NCBI RefSeq assembly: GCF_000373485.1
Contig: NZ_KB891576.1
Span: forward strand, 434,001 to 498,000
Direction of reading: 5' to 3'
Source: Dasania marina DSM 21967
Lineage (GTDB): Bacteria; Pseudomonadota; Gammaproteobacteria; Pseudomonadales; Dasaniaceae
DNA length: 64,000 nucleotides
Shown here: one piece after another, positions 34,701-41,130 of the stretch
Layout: the number at the start of each line of letters is the position of its first letter
How positions within the stretch are numbered: the first letter of the stretch is position 1
Notes under the pieces: model-generated
Seen by the model: only the letters and a program-made list of their open reading frames with translations
What the model was told of the DNA's origin: nothing
Databases searched by the model: none
Position numbers and translations under genes: made by a program

Positions 34701-37110
34701 CACCCAACGTTTACCACGTGTTTTGATGGATGCGGCGGGTGATGATGCCATTACCGGCTTAAATCGCGCCATGGCTATGCTGTTATCGGGCCGTCAAATT
34801 AAAGGCCAACAAGCTAACGAGTTTGGTTTAGTTGATAAATACTGCACCGGCACTGACAGCGTATTACCGGCCGCGCAAGCACTGGCACGTGCAGCAGCAC
34901 TTAATGGTGCAGGCGATGCCATTAATGCCATGAACAAACGTCACCAGGCAGTGGCGCGCTGGAATCTAGCGGCAAGCTTCCCCGCAGCGACCTTAGACGA
35001 TGACTACGTACAAATTTGTATTAAGGCATCCGAACAAGCAGGCCGCGGCCCCGTTGCCCACGCTATTGTAGGTTTAGTTAAGCTAGGATTTGAGCAAGGC
35101 TTTAAAGCAGGCTTAAATAGCGAGATAGACACCTTCGCTAAATTTGTGATGGACGAAGAAAACGGCGGTAAAAAAGGCATACAGTTGTTTATGGATAAAC
35201 AATCGCCTGCGCTGCCCAGTAAGGCCCGTAAAGATATTAGCGAGAAAGCTGCGCTAATCGAAAGAGGCGACTTGCTACCTATGGGCGCGCCTTACTTAGC
35301 CGGTATCACCCCCATCCCCAGCTACCAATTAGCGAAGGCGGTTGTTCGCGATGCCAAAACCGGCGCTTACTGCCACGGCGATCCGATCGACGTAGAAGAA
35401 GAAGTCATCATCCCGGTGCCGCAACCAGAGGCTAATGAAGCTTTGGTGTATATGCTGACTTCTGAACTTAACTACAATGATATTTGGGCCATTACCGGCA
35501 TCCCCATTTCATTATTCGATGAGCATGACGAAGATATACACGTCACCGGTTCTGGCGGTATAGGCATAGTGGCAAAAATGGGCGAAGGCCTACAGGGCGA
35601 AGGCCGTTTGGCTGTGGGTAAACTGGTAGTGGTTTATTCCGGTGTGTCTGATGTGCTAGATCCCGCTGCCGGTGTAGACCCCATGTTCACCGACTTTCAT
35701 ATACAGGGTTACCAATCACCCGACGGCTCGCACCAGCAGTTTATGATTTGCTCGGGGCCGCAGATGATAGCCCCCGCCGCTGACTTAAGCTTAGAAACAG
35801 CTGGCTCTTACATGCTACCTGCAGGTACCGCCTATCGCGCCTTATTCCGCGCGTTAGAATTACGCCAAGGCGATAGAATGTTTGTTGAAGGTGCAGCTTC
35901 GGGCACCGGTGCCTGGTCGGTAGAATTAGGTATAGCCGCTGGCGCTAAAATTACCGGTATGGTGTCGTCGGAAGAGCGTTGTGAATATTTACGCAAACAA
36001 GGCTCTGCCGGTATTAATCGTAAAGACTCAGCCATCAAAGATTGCTTCAGCAAAGTCCCTGTCGATGCCATTCAGTGGGCAGAATGGCAGCAACAAGGTG
36101 AAGGATTCTTACAAGCAGTACGTGCAGCTAACGATGGCGAACTGTGTACCCACGGTTTATCACATGCCGGTGAAACCGCCTTCCCACGTAGCTTCCAAGC
36201 GCTAGGCGAAAACGGCGTAATGACCTACTTCGGTGCTAGCTCGGGTTACCACATGACCTTTATAGGCAAGCCCGGTAGCAGCTCAGCTACCGACATGTTA
36301 CGCAAAGCCAAGGCACGACCAGGGCAAGCAACTGTTATCTTCTACGGCAGCCGCACTGGCCAGCGTGATAACGAAGCACTAGCCGCCATTGAAGCGGGCC
36401 GCGCTTCGTCACTACGCATAGTTGTTGTTACCGACACCGATGCCGAACGCGACTTTGTGATGTCCTTAGGTTTTGGTGATGCGGTATTAGGCGCGGTAAG
36501 CCTGACAGAAATTAGACGCCGCGAACCTGAATTCGACTGGCCGGATACCATGGGTGATTTACCTAATCCCGAGTCACCAGAGTTTAAAGAATGCGTGCGC
36601 TTGATGAACGAAAATACCCTTAAGCCCATAGGTAAAGCAGTAGGTAAGTTGTTGCGCTCTGAAGACAACCCACGCGGCCAACCCGACATCATCATAGAAC
36701 GTGCGCACACGGACTCCTTGTTTGCCACCACCATGATGGTGAAACCCCACACCGGCATAGTGATCTACGCCGGTGACATGGGCGGCAAGCGTTACAGCTT
36801 CTACGCACCGCAAGTGTGGATGCGTCAGCGTTCTGTGCTCATGCCTACCGCATCTATAGTCGGCACCCACTTATGTAACGCGGCAGAAATCTTAGGCCTA
36901 AACCAAATGATAGACGCCGGCGCGGTACAAGTACCCGAGCCTTACTTAGGTGAGTGGGATGAAATGGAAAACCTACACCAAGCCATGTGGGAAAACCGCC
37001 TACCGGAAGTGACTAACGGCGCTGTTAAAACCGTTATCAACCACGCCCTACCCATGCACGGCTTAAAATCCATGGATGAGTTGCTGGCGGCGTGGGCTGA
37101 GCAGTCATAG
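31705..37110 (+). CDS. pcs: Trifunctional propionyl-CoA synthase (3-hydroxypropionate to propionyl-CoA)
   Basis: 1801 residues, three fused enzymes. (1) An acyl-CoA synthetase, about 1-850: phosphate loop YTSGSTGKPKGVVH near 410, and the adenylation lysine in ETRSGKYMRRF near 793. (2) An enoyl-CoA hydratase, about 860-1130: oxyanion and acid residues in EGVALGGGCEMALACH and GQPEINLYLPPGYGG. (3) A medium-chain reductase related to crotonyl-CoA reductases, about 1200-1800: ELNYNDIWAITG and nucleotide loop EGAASGTGAWSVELG. This order and size match propionyl-CoA synthase, known from the Chloroflexus 3-hydroxypropionate bicycle and from Erythrobacter. It converts 3-hydroxypropionate, via 3-hydroxypropionyl-CoA and acrylyl-CoA held in a reaction chamber, to propionyl-CoA. 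AGGAG precedes the ATG; a GTG six codons upstream is less likely. A small hairpin (31671-31694) abuts the ribosome site. Confidence 0.93.
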   Translation: MTSNTTTTAYTPAVPAIIEQNPIRSGDDWQQMRTACEQDLGAFHGDIAAKNCHWFNAEQNAWLSKTDNGWTGWNTSGQPVDLAQWTPWHTALDESDAPFYRWFIGGKTNAAFNEVDRHVLAGHGAETAFFYEGDRWDPTANGGKGGPVQHYAMSRRDLMIQSVLAAQALRDLGLQCGDRIAINMPNILEQIVWTEAAKRVGVIYTPVFGGFSDKTLSDRIENAGARIVITADGAARNAEVAGFKEVYTDPALDKYISITSALDILANANVDDALKTKIVAHVTDVLGGEITLSRAEVMREVGQILAKAQLSAEDTAELRGELAAALSNSPARVEKVVVVRHAGLSDLPWSEGRDVWAHDLLADAEQKILTNAGLKTRADLDALSDQDLVAALYKSVQPVEVDAEFPLFIIYTSGSTGKPKGVVHVHGGYIAGITETMKVAFDAVPGKDVMWVIADPGWITGQSYMISGALSARIPSVVTEGSPVFPHTGRFSSIIERYGVTIFKAGSTFLKGIMTNNQNRADVDRYDMSSVKVATFCAEPTSPSVQEFAMDLMTPQYINSYWATEHGGIVWTHPYGNKDLPLRADTHTYPLPWIFGDIWIPQGSADEQGRVGFRSAEHEEKGEIVIARPYPYLARTIWGDSNNVGKPDWKGDIARFEKTYFGSYRNDDGTPAYGYLQGDFARNYEDGSFSLHGRSDDVINVSGHRMGTEEIEGAILKDKQVNPDSKVGNCIVIGAPHTAKGLTPLAFILPMAGAHITRDDERKLKELVREEKGIVAVPSDFITVSAFPETRSGKYMRRFLKAIVLGEELGDTTTLRNPECLDEIRAAVANWQAGQDRAERQTITETTRTLRIEYAPVGTKNGVAIRVATVTITNPPVNALSERLLDELETALTHIARRSDIGAVVLAGAGNKAFVAGADVRQLLEDVHDAAAARSLPSKAHAVANMIENMSKPVIAAVEGVALGGGCEMALACHLRVANSRTIFGQPEINLYLPPGYGGTQRLPRVLMDAAGDDAITGLNRAMAMLLSGRQIKGQQANEFGLVDKYCTGTDSVLPAAQALARAAALNGAGDAINAMNKRHQAVARWNLAASFPAATLDDDYVQICIKASEQAGRGPVAHAIVGLVKLGFEQGFKAGLNSEIDTFAKFVMDEENGGKKGIQLFMDKQSPALPSKARKDISEKAALIERGDLLPMGAPYLAGITPIPSYQLAKAVVRDAKTGAYCHGDPIDVEEEVIIPVPQPEANEALVYMLTSELNYNDIWAITGIPISLFDEHDEDIHVTGSGGIGIVAKMGEGLQGEGRLAVGKLVVVYSGVSDVLDPAAGVDPMFTDFHIQGYQSPDGSHQQFMICSGPQMIAPAADLSLETAGSYMLPAGTAYRALFRALELRQGDRMFVEGAASGTGAWSVELGIAAGAKITGMVSSEERCEYLRKQGSAGINRKDSAIKDCFSKVPVDAIQWAEWQQQGEGFLQAVRAANDGELCTHGLSHAGETAFPRSFQALGENGVMTYFGASSGYHMTFIGKPGSSSATDMLRKAKARPGQATVIFYGSRTGQRDNEALAAIEAGRASSLRIVVVTDTDAERDFVMSLGFGDAVLGAVSLTEIRRREPEFDWPDTMGDLPNPESPEFKECVRLMNENTLKPIGKAVGKLLRSEDNPRGQPDIIIERAHTDSLFATTMMVKPHTGIVIYAGDMGGKRYSFYAPQVWMRQRSVLMPTASIVGTHLCNAAEILGLNQMIDAGAVQVPEPYLGEWDEMENLHQAMWENRLPEVTNGAVKTVINHALPMHGLKSMDELLAAWAEQS

Positions 37111-37167
37111 ACTGCTCAGCAGTAAGCCGCAGGCTTACGGGGACAGATCTTTAGCTCTGTCCCCTTT
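37096..37167 (+). terminator. Three consecutive perfect hairpins at the pcs 3' end
   Basis: First: GCTGAGCAGTC/GACTGCTCAGC (37096-37120, 11 bp), with the TAG stop in its loop. Second: GTAAGCC/GGCTTAC (37122-37138, 7 bp). Third: GGGGACAGA/TCTGTCCCC (37139-37164, 9 bp) followed by TTT. The third may terminate transcription weakly; the array as a whole may protect the very long mRNA. Confidence 0.65.
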
Positions 37168-37169
37168 CG

Positions 37170-37217
37170 CTACAAGCTACAAGCTACAAGCTACAAGCTA
37201 CAAGCTACAAGCTACAA
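37170..37217. repeat. Heptamer tandem repeat (CTACAAG)
   Basis: Six uninterrupted copies of CTACAAG plus a seventh partial copy, beginning three bases after the hairpin tract. Simple repeats with a 7-base period are prone to slippage, so copy number probably varies between strains. Related 7-base repeats occur at 40454-40474 and, degenerate, near 23413-23445. Confidence 0.9.
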
Positions 37218-37397
37218 AAGTATGTTGCTGTTTTATCAATAAACCAGCAACATACTTTTCATAAACCCGTTTTATCTGAAGTCGCTTTTACTTTCTAGAA
37301 GCCACTTCAAATACAACGACGAAGCACCCAACTCCCCTTGGGAGTCGCCGAGCAACGGAGATTTTTAACGGGACGAAGTAGTGAGGGATGTCTGAGT

Positions 37398-37424
37398 ATT
37401 TTGAAGATTTAGTATCTTCAAAAT
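37398..37424. repeat. Strong hairpin heading the intergenic repeat block
   Basis: ATTTTGAAGAT (37398-37408) / ATCTTCAAAAT (37414-37424), 11 bp perfect with a 5-base loop. It lies 28 bases upstream of the first direct-repeat copy and resembles in kind the AT-rich hairpin that begins each copy. Confidence 0.7.
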
Positions 37425-37452
37425 GCGAGTTCCGCAGCGGCCGCTAGTTTCT

Positions 37453-37533
37453 GATTCAAAAATGCTGGAGGCATTTTTTCACCCTACGGGCGCCTTTTGT
37501 AAAACAGGCGTCCAAATTGCTGTGCAATTTGTG
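37453..37533 (+). repeat. Structured direct repeat, copy 1
   Basis: About 81 bases. Hairpins within it: AAAAATGC/GCATTTTT, GGGCGCC/GGCGTCC (imperfect) and AAATTGC/GCAATTT. The outer framework CACCCTACGGGCGCC...AACAGGCGTCCAAATTG is identical in copy 2, while stem bases differ in a paired way. Confidence 0.8.
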
Positions 37534-37598
37534 AGTAGCGCAGGGAACCCGAAGGGCGACGGACTAGGGGTGCCCTTTCTTTTGGTTCTGTTTTCTTT

Positions 37599-37679
37599 GA
37601 TTCAAAAATTCTTCAAGAATTTTTTCACCCTACGGGCGCCTTTAGAAAACAGGCGTCCAAATTGAGGTACAATTTGTGG
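37599..37679 (+). repeat. Structured direct repeat, copy 2
   Basis: About 81 bases, starting GATTCAAAAATTC like copy 1. Its first stem is AAAAATTC/GAATTTTT and its last is AAATTG/CAATTT. Compared with copy 1, both arms of the first stem changed together (TGC/GCA to TTC/GAA), so base-pairing is kept. It is separated from copy 1 by 65 bases. Confidence 0.8.
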
Positions 37680-37772
37680 GCAAACAAAGAAAATGAACTC
37701 GCCTAGCAAGGCGAAACAAAGCCTAACAAAACACTATAAAATAGAACCTTGATCAAAATCACAGGCAACTAG

Positions 37773-37792
37773 ATACCGGCCTTCGCCGGTAT
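37773..37792. repeat. CCGG hairpin repeat, short copy
   Basis: ATACCGGC/GCCGGTAT (8 bp, loop CTTC) followed by GAC, i.e. the ...CCGGTATGAC pattern. It belongs with the longer element at 40365-40435 and the degraded copy at 45261-45286. Confidence 0.65.
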
Positions 37793-37837
37793 GACAAAAA
37801 ACAACTTCCTAGTAGAAAATACAGGCAAACACCCACC

Positions 37838-38824
37838 ATGCAATTCAAAGCACTACTAACCACCGAAAACCAAGGTAACTACGACACCAAACTCGTCACC
37901 CGCCACATCGACGACCTACCCCAAGGCGACTTACTCATTGCCGTTAGCTACAGCTGCCTAAACTACAAAGATGCCCTCTCCACCTCCGGCCACCCCGGCA
38001 TTGCCAAAAACTTCCCCCACACCCCCGGTGTCGATGCCGTAGGCGTGGTCAAAGAAAGCTGCAGCGACAAGTTTAATGTTGGCGATACTGTTATTGTTAC
38101 CGGTCACGACTTTGGCATGCATACCGATGGCGGCCTATCGGAATATATACGCGTGCCCGCAGCTTGGGCCATACCGCTGCCCGCAGGGCTAAGCCCACTA
38201 CAGGCCATGCAACTAGGCACCGCCGGTTTAACCGCGGGTTTAAGCTTATTAAAGCTGGAAGCCATGGGCGCCAAACCCGGCGACAGTGTATTAGTCACCG
38301 GCGCCACCGGCGGCGTGGGCTGCCTTAGCGTAGCCCTGCTAAGCAAATGCGGTTATAAAACTATCGCCAGCAGCGGTAAGGCTCAATACAGCGATAAGCT
38401 AATAGCACTGGGAGCTAGCGAAGTAATAGACCGTAAGCAACTGTCGGAAGACTCCCCCAAGGCACTATTAAAACCCCGCTGGCAACACGCCATAGACTGC
38501 GTAGGCGGCGACACCTTGGTGAATATTTTTAAAACCCTAGCCCCCGGTGGCAGTGTTGCCGCCAGTGGTTTGGTCGCCTCTGCCAACATCAACGCCACGG
38601 TATACCCCTTCATTCTACGCGGCATCAACCTATTGGGCATAGACTCGGTAGGAGTTAGCAATGACCTGCGCATAGCCGTATGGCAGCGCTTTGCCAGCCA
38701 TTGGCAATTAGACTTGCCTCCAGGGTTTGTTACCGAGATAGACTTAGAGCAAGCCTATGATTACATACAGCGATTCAAACAAGGCGACATATTCGGTCGT
38801 ATAGTGGTTAAAATCACCGCATAA
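37838..38824 (+). CDS. acuI: Acrylyl-CoA reductase family (AcuI/YhdH) zinc-independent MDR
   Basis: 328 residues, YhdH/AcuI group of medium-chain reductases. N-terminal YSCLNYKDALSTSGHPGIAKNFPHTPGVDAVG and the NADPH motif VTGATGGVG (154-161, with VAL after) are diagnostic; the family lacks the structural-zinc cysteines. AcuI reduces toxic acrylyl-CoA to propionyl-CoA with NADPH. Acrylyl-CoA is also the trapped intermediate of Pcs, encoded just upstream. The gene lies 727 bases after pcs across a repeat-rich region and probably has its own promoter. There is no good ribosome binding site before the ATG. A generic quinone-oxidoreductase role cannot be excluded. Confidence 0.87.
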   Translation: MQFKALLTTENQGNYDTKLVTRHIDDLPQGDLLIAVSYSCLNYKDALSTSGHPGIAKNFPHTPGVDAVGVVKESCSDKFNVGDTVIVTGHDFGMHTDGGLSEYIRVPAAWAIPLPAGLSPLQAMQLGTAGLTAGLSLLKLEAMGAKPGDSVLVTGATGGVGCLSVALLSKCGYKTIASSGKAQYSDKLIALGASEVIDRKQLSEDSPKALLKPRWQHAIDCVGGDTLVNIFKTLAPGGSVAASGLVASANINATVYPFILRGINLLGIDSVGVSNDLRIAVWQRFASHWQLDLPPGFVTEIDLEQAYDYIQRFKQGDIFGRIVVKITA

Positions 38825-38835
38825 ATACTAATACT

Positions 38836-38873
38836 AAGGGGCTAGTTGCCAGATTGTCGCTTTGCCCCTTTTT
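38836..38873 (+). terminator. Probable terminator after acuI
   Basis: AAGGGGC (38836-38842) / GCCCCTT (38864-38870) with a 21-base loop, followed by TTT; 12 bases past the stop. The loop is long, so strength is uncertain. Confidence 0.6.
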
Positions 38874-38935
38874 CATAGGCTGTTAAAGTAGCGGTCTTAA
38901 CAACTCACGATTATATTTACAGGGCTGCGTTTTTT

Positions 38936-40330
38936 ATGTCTTCAAAGCAAGAGCAATTCATAGGTGAACCTTTAAGCCCTGCACAAACCATGGATAGCGG
39001 CTCACCACAGGTGACTTCCTCCGGTATTTTATTAGAGGTACACCCCAGCCGCGCCGAGTTATATGAAGAGCTACACAATCGCCCTTCACCGCTGGTTAAA
39101 ACCCCCTGCTGTGTGACCCATATTGCGCTATTAGTGAGCCGTGAGCAGCGCGCCGATGAATACCAGCACCTAGTGCAGCTATGCCAACGCTTTAGCATTA
39201 ACCCACCAGCCGAAGGTGCCTCTTGTTTTTATCAAAACTTTGGTGGCTTTGAGTTGCGCTGGGAAAGCCACATGGAGTTTTCCACCTATACTTTTATTTG
39301 CAGCGCATCCGACCCGGAGTCCTTTATCACCAAACCTTACACCGGCCGCGCCTTGCAGTATGTGCCTCGCGACTGGTTACAAAAACTACCCGGCCAATCT
39401 ATGGCCGCGGTGCATTTAGCCATGGCCAAAAGCAGCGAGTCCATCAATCAAGATCATTTGGATAATGCCTTTGAACAAATGCGTTTATCGGGCAGCCAAG
39501 TGGCGGGTAATAAAGCCGAAGTTTTTACCAGCTTTCGCATACACAGCGATGGTTTTAGCCGTGCACTCATCATAGACAAAGGCTTAAATAGCTATCAAGC
39601 GGGCCGCTTGATGCAGCGGGTATTAGAAATAGAAACTTATAGAATCATGGCCCTGTTATCTCTGCCTATAGCCAGAAAGCTATCGCCACGCGTACAAAAA
39701 ATGGAAGAGAAGCTGGCCAAAATCAATAACTCTATCGCCAGCTTAAAAGAAAACATAGACGATAATGGCATGCTAGTGGAGCTCTCAGAGCTGGCCGCCA
39801 AAATCGAACAGTACCGCTCAGACACCAACTATCGCTTTGGCGCTACCGTCGCCTACTACGATATTGTCAACGCTAGGCTCAGACAGTTACATGAAAAAGA
39901 AATGTCAGGCTACCAAACCCTGCAAGAATTTATTGGCCGCCGCTTAGGTCCCGGCATTAAAACCTGTGCCGCGGTGAAAGAACGCATGGAAAGCTTATCA
40001 CTACGCATAGCGCAAACCAGTAGCTTATTACGCACCCGGGTAGAGCTCTCTATAGAAGCGCAAAACCAAGCTCTGCTTACCTCTATGAACCACCGCAGCG
40101 GTATGCAATTGCGCTTACAACAAACGGTAGAAGGGCTATCGGTAGTCGCCATTGCCTATTATTTAATGGGTTTGCTGGAATATATTTATGATGCAATAGA
40201 GCATCAAGGTATACATATCGATAAAACAACAGCACTGGGGCTGTCCGTTCCCTTTGCCGTATTAATCACGTGGGCAGCTATGCGCAAAATGATGCGCAGT
40301 GTTAAAGAGAAAAGTACGACGACTAAATAG
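38936..40330 (+). CDS. DUF3422 family protein
   Basis: 464 residues. The N-terminal signature EVHPSRAELYEELHNRPSPLV is that of DUF3422. A central helical region with coiled-coil character (KMEEKLAKINNSIASLKENID, about 260-290) and two C-terminal hydrophobic helices (about 395-450) suggest a membrane-anchored, mostly cytoplasmic protein. Family members are widespread in proteobacteria, with no established function. The length is normal. There is no clear ribosome site at the chosen ATG. A CCGG-type repeat follows the stop. Confidence 0.88.
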   Translation: MSSKQEQFIGEPLSPAQTMDSGSPQVTSSGILLEVHPSRAELYEELHNRPSPLVKTPCCVTHIALLVSREQRADEYQHLVQLCQRFSINPPAEGASCFYQNFGGFELRWESHMEFSTYTFICSASDPESFITKPYTGRALQYVPRDWLQKLPGQSMAAVHLAMAKSSESINQDHLDNAFEQMRLSGSQVAGNKAEVFTSFRIHSDGFSRALIIDKGLNSYQAGRLMQRVLEIETYRIMALLSLPIARKLSPRVQKMEEKLAKINNSIASLKENIDDNGMLVELSELAAKIEQYRSDTNYRFGATVAYYDIVNARLRQLHEKEMSGYQTLQEFIGRRLGPGIKTCAAVKERMESLSLRIAQTSSLLRTRVELSIEAQNQALLTSMNHRSGMQLRLQQTVEGLSVVAIAYYLMGLLEYIYDAIEHQGIHIDKTTALGLSVPFAVLITWAAMRKMMRSVKEKSTTTK

Positions 40331-40364
40331 CCGCCCTAACGCGTTTTTTCTAGCACTTTCTTCT

Positions 40365-40435
40365 GTCGTGCCGGACTTGATCCGGCATCCATCTTTCTAC
40401 CAAAAACCGTAGATTCCGGGTCCAGCCCGGAATGA
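40365..40435. repeat. Dispersed CCGG double-hairpin repeat, full copy
   Basis: Two hairpins: TGCCGGA/TCCGGCA (40369-40387) and ATTCCGGG/CCCGGAAT (40413-40433), each with a 5-base loop, joined by about 25 bases. GTCG...GGCATCC at one end mirrors GATTCC...AATGAC at the other, giving a larger inverted structure. The ...CCGGAATGAC pattern is a common gammaproteobacterial intergenic repeat type. Confidence 0.8.
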
Positions 40436-40453
40436 CGCTATAGCGTGTTTTTT

Positions 40454-40474
40454 CTAGCGACTAGCGACTAGCAA
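40454..40474. repeat. Heptamer tandem repeat (CTAGCGA)
   Basis: Three copies of CTAGCGA, the third with one change (CTAGCAA). It has the same period as the CTACAAG array at 37170. Confidence 0.75.
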
Positions 40475-40512
40475 CTCCCCACTAAAGACTGTTACTTGGT
40501 AACTCCCTTAGG

Positions 40513-41007
40513 CTAAGCCGCCTTATAAATATGGCGATAATAACCGATCACCCCACTGCTTAAAAACACCACCTCTAACAAAATCGCAACCGGGCTAACA
40601 ATCAATATATTGTGTATTAACCATACCGAGGCACCAGCCATTAGTAATAGCCGCATGCTTTTTTGCGTATGCGAAAACGAGCCCGACACCATCAGTAGAT
40701 TAGCAGCCCCACTCAACAAGCTCAGATAGCCAGCATAGGTGGCAGACACAAAACCTATAGCACTCATCACAAAGGCTACATAAAGATACTTAGAGCGATA
40801 ACGAATGGTAATAAAGTGCCGTACCGAGGCAATTGCAAACATAGCAGCTGCCGTATATTGCTCCAGCACATAAAAATGCCCGGCAATAAAAATAGACCCC
40901 ACCCCCATAGCGGCAAAAACCTGATAGCGCTGTTTGAATTGGGCCGAACAAGAATCAAACAATAAGCCTAACAAGCCCAAGAGTTGTGAAAGTGCAAAAT
41001 CACTCAT
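40513..41007 (-). CDS. YgjV-family inner-membrane protein
   Basis: 164 residues, about five or six hydrophobic helices. SAQFKQRYQVFAAMGVGSIFIAGHF near the start and a region like RHFITIRYRSK fit the YgjV / Imp-YgjV family of small inner-membrane proteins of unknown function. The length fits. It stands alone on the minus strand between DUF3422 (convergent) and the sensor cyclase. Confidence 0.8.
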   Translation of the reverse strand: MSDFALSQLLGLLGLLFDSCSAQFKQRYQVFAAMGVGSIFIAGHFYVLEQYTAAAMFAIASVRHFITIRYRSKYLYVAFVMSAIGFVSATYAGYLSLLSGAANLLMVSGSFSHTQKSMRLLLMAGASVWLIHNILIVSPVAILLEVVFLSSGVIGYYRHIYKAA

Positions 41008-41130
41008 TACCTATACCACCAAAATACTACATCATAGGCGGCTATTAGATGATATCTACTGCTAAATAACACTACCCCATTTAGGTGGTCGCCCCATCAA
41101 AACCATACTCATGGCTTAACTATCGTGCCA

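Larger units (their letters stand above)
37218..37837. other. Large intergenic region made of repeats and hairpins
   Basis: 620 bases with no supported gene. It holds a strong hairpin (37398-37424), a pair of about 81-bp direct repeats (37453-37533; 37599-37679), a linking GCAGGGAACCCGAAGGG segment and a TTTCTTTTGGTT/AACAAAGAAAATGAAC part. A CCGG hairpin lies at 37773-37792. The open frame seen here only tracks the repeat. The whole resembles composite intergenic repeats known in gammaproteobacterial chromosomes. Confidence 0.6.

Noticed and set aside
36574-36870. Antisense frames inside pcs
   Set aside because: Several long antisense frames cover pcs, as expected from its codon bias; none has a ribosome site or known motif.
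30426-37110. Complete 3-hydroxypropionate CO2-fixation bicycle
   Set aside because: No malonyl-CoA reductase, acetyl-/propionyl-CoA carboxylase, or mcl/mch/mct/meh genes in the window.
37170-37217. Iteron-type replication origin
   Set aside because: Seven-base units are too short, and no dnaA/rep gene or DnaA-box cluster was seen nearby.
37423-37665. 80-codon frame across the repeat block
   Set aside because: It merely translates the two repeat copies (the same FFTLRAPL-like text twice); the structure is in the DNA/RNA.
37453-37679. CRISPR-like repeat
   Set aside because: Only two copies of 81 bases with a 65-base gap, and no cas genes; not a CRISPR array.
30426-38824. DMSP-degradation locus
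   Set aside because: Fe-dehydrogenase and AcuI also occur with DMSP genes, but no DddD, DddL/P/Q/W-like lyase or CoA-transferase is visible; Pcs explains the context better.
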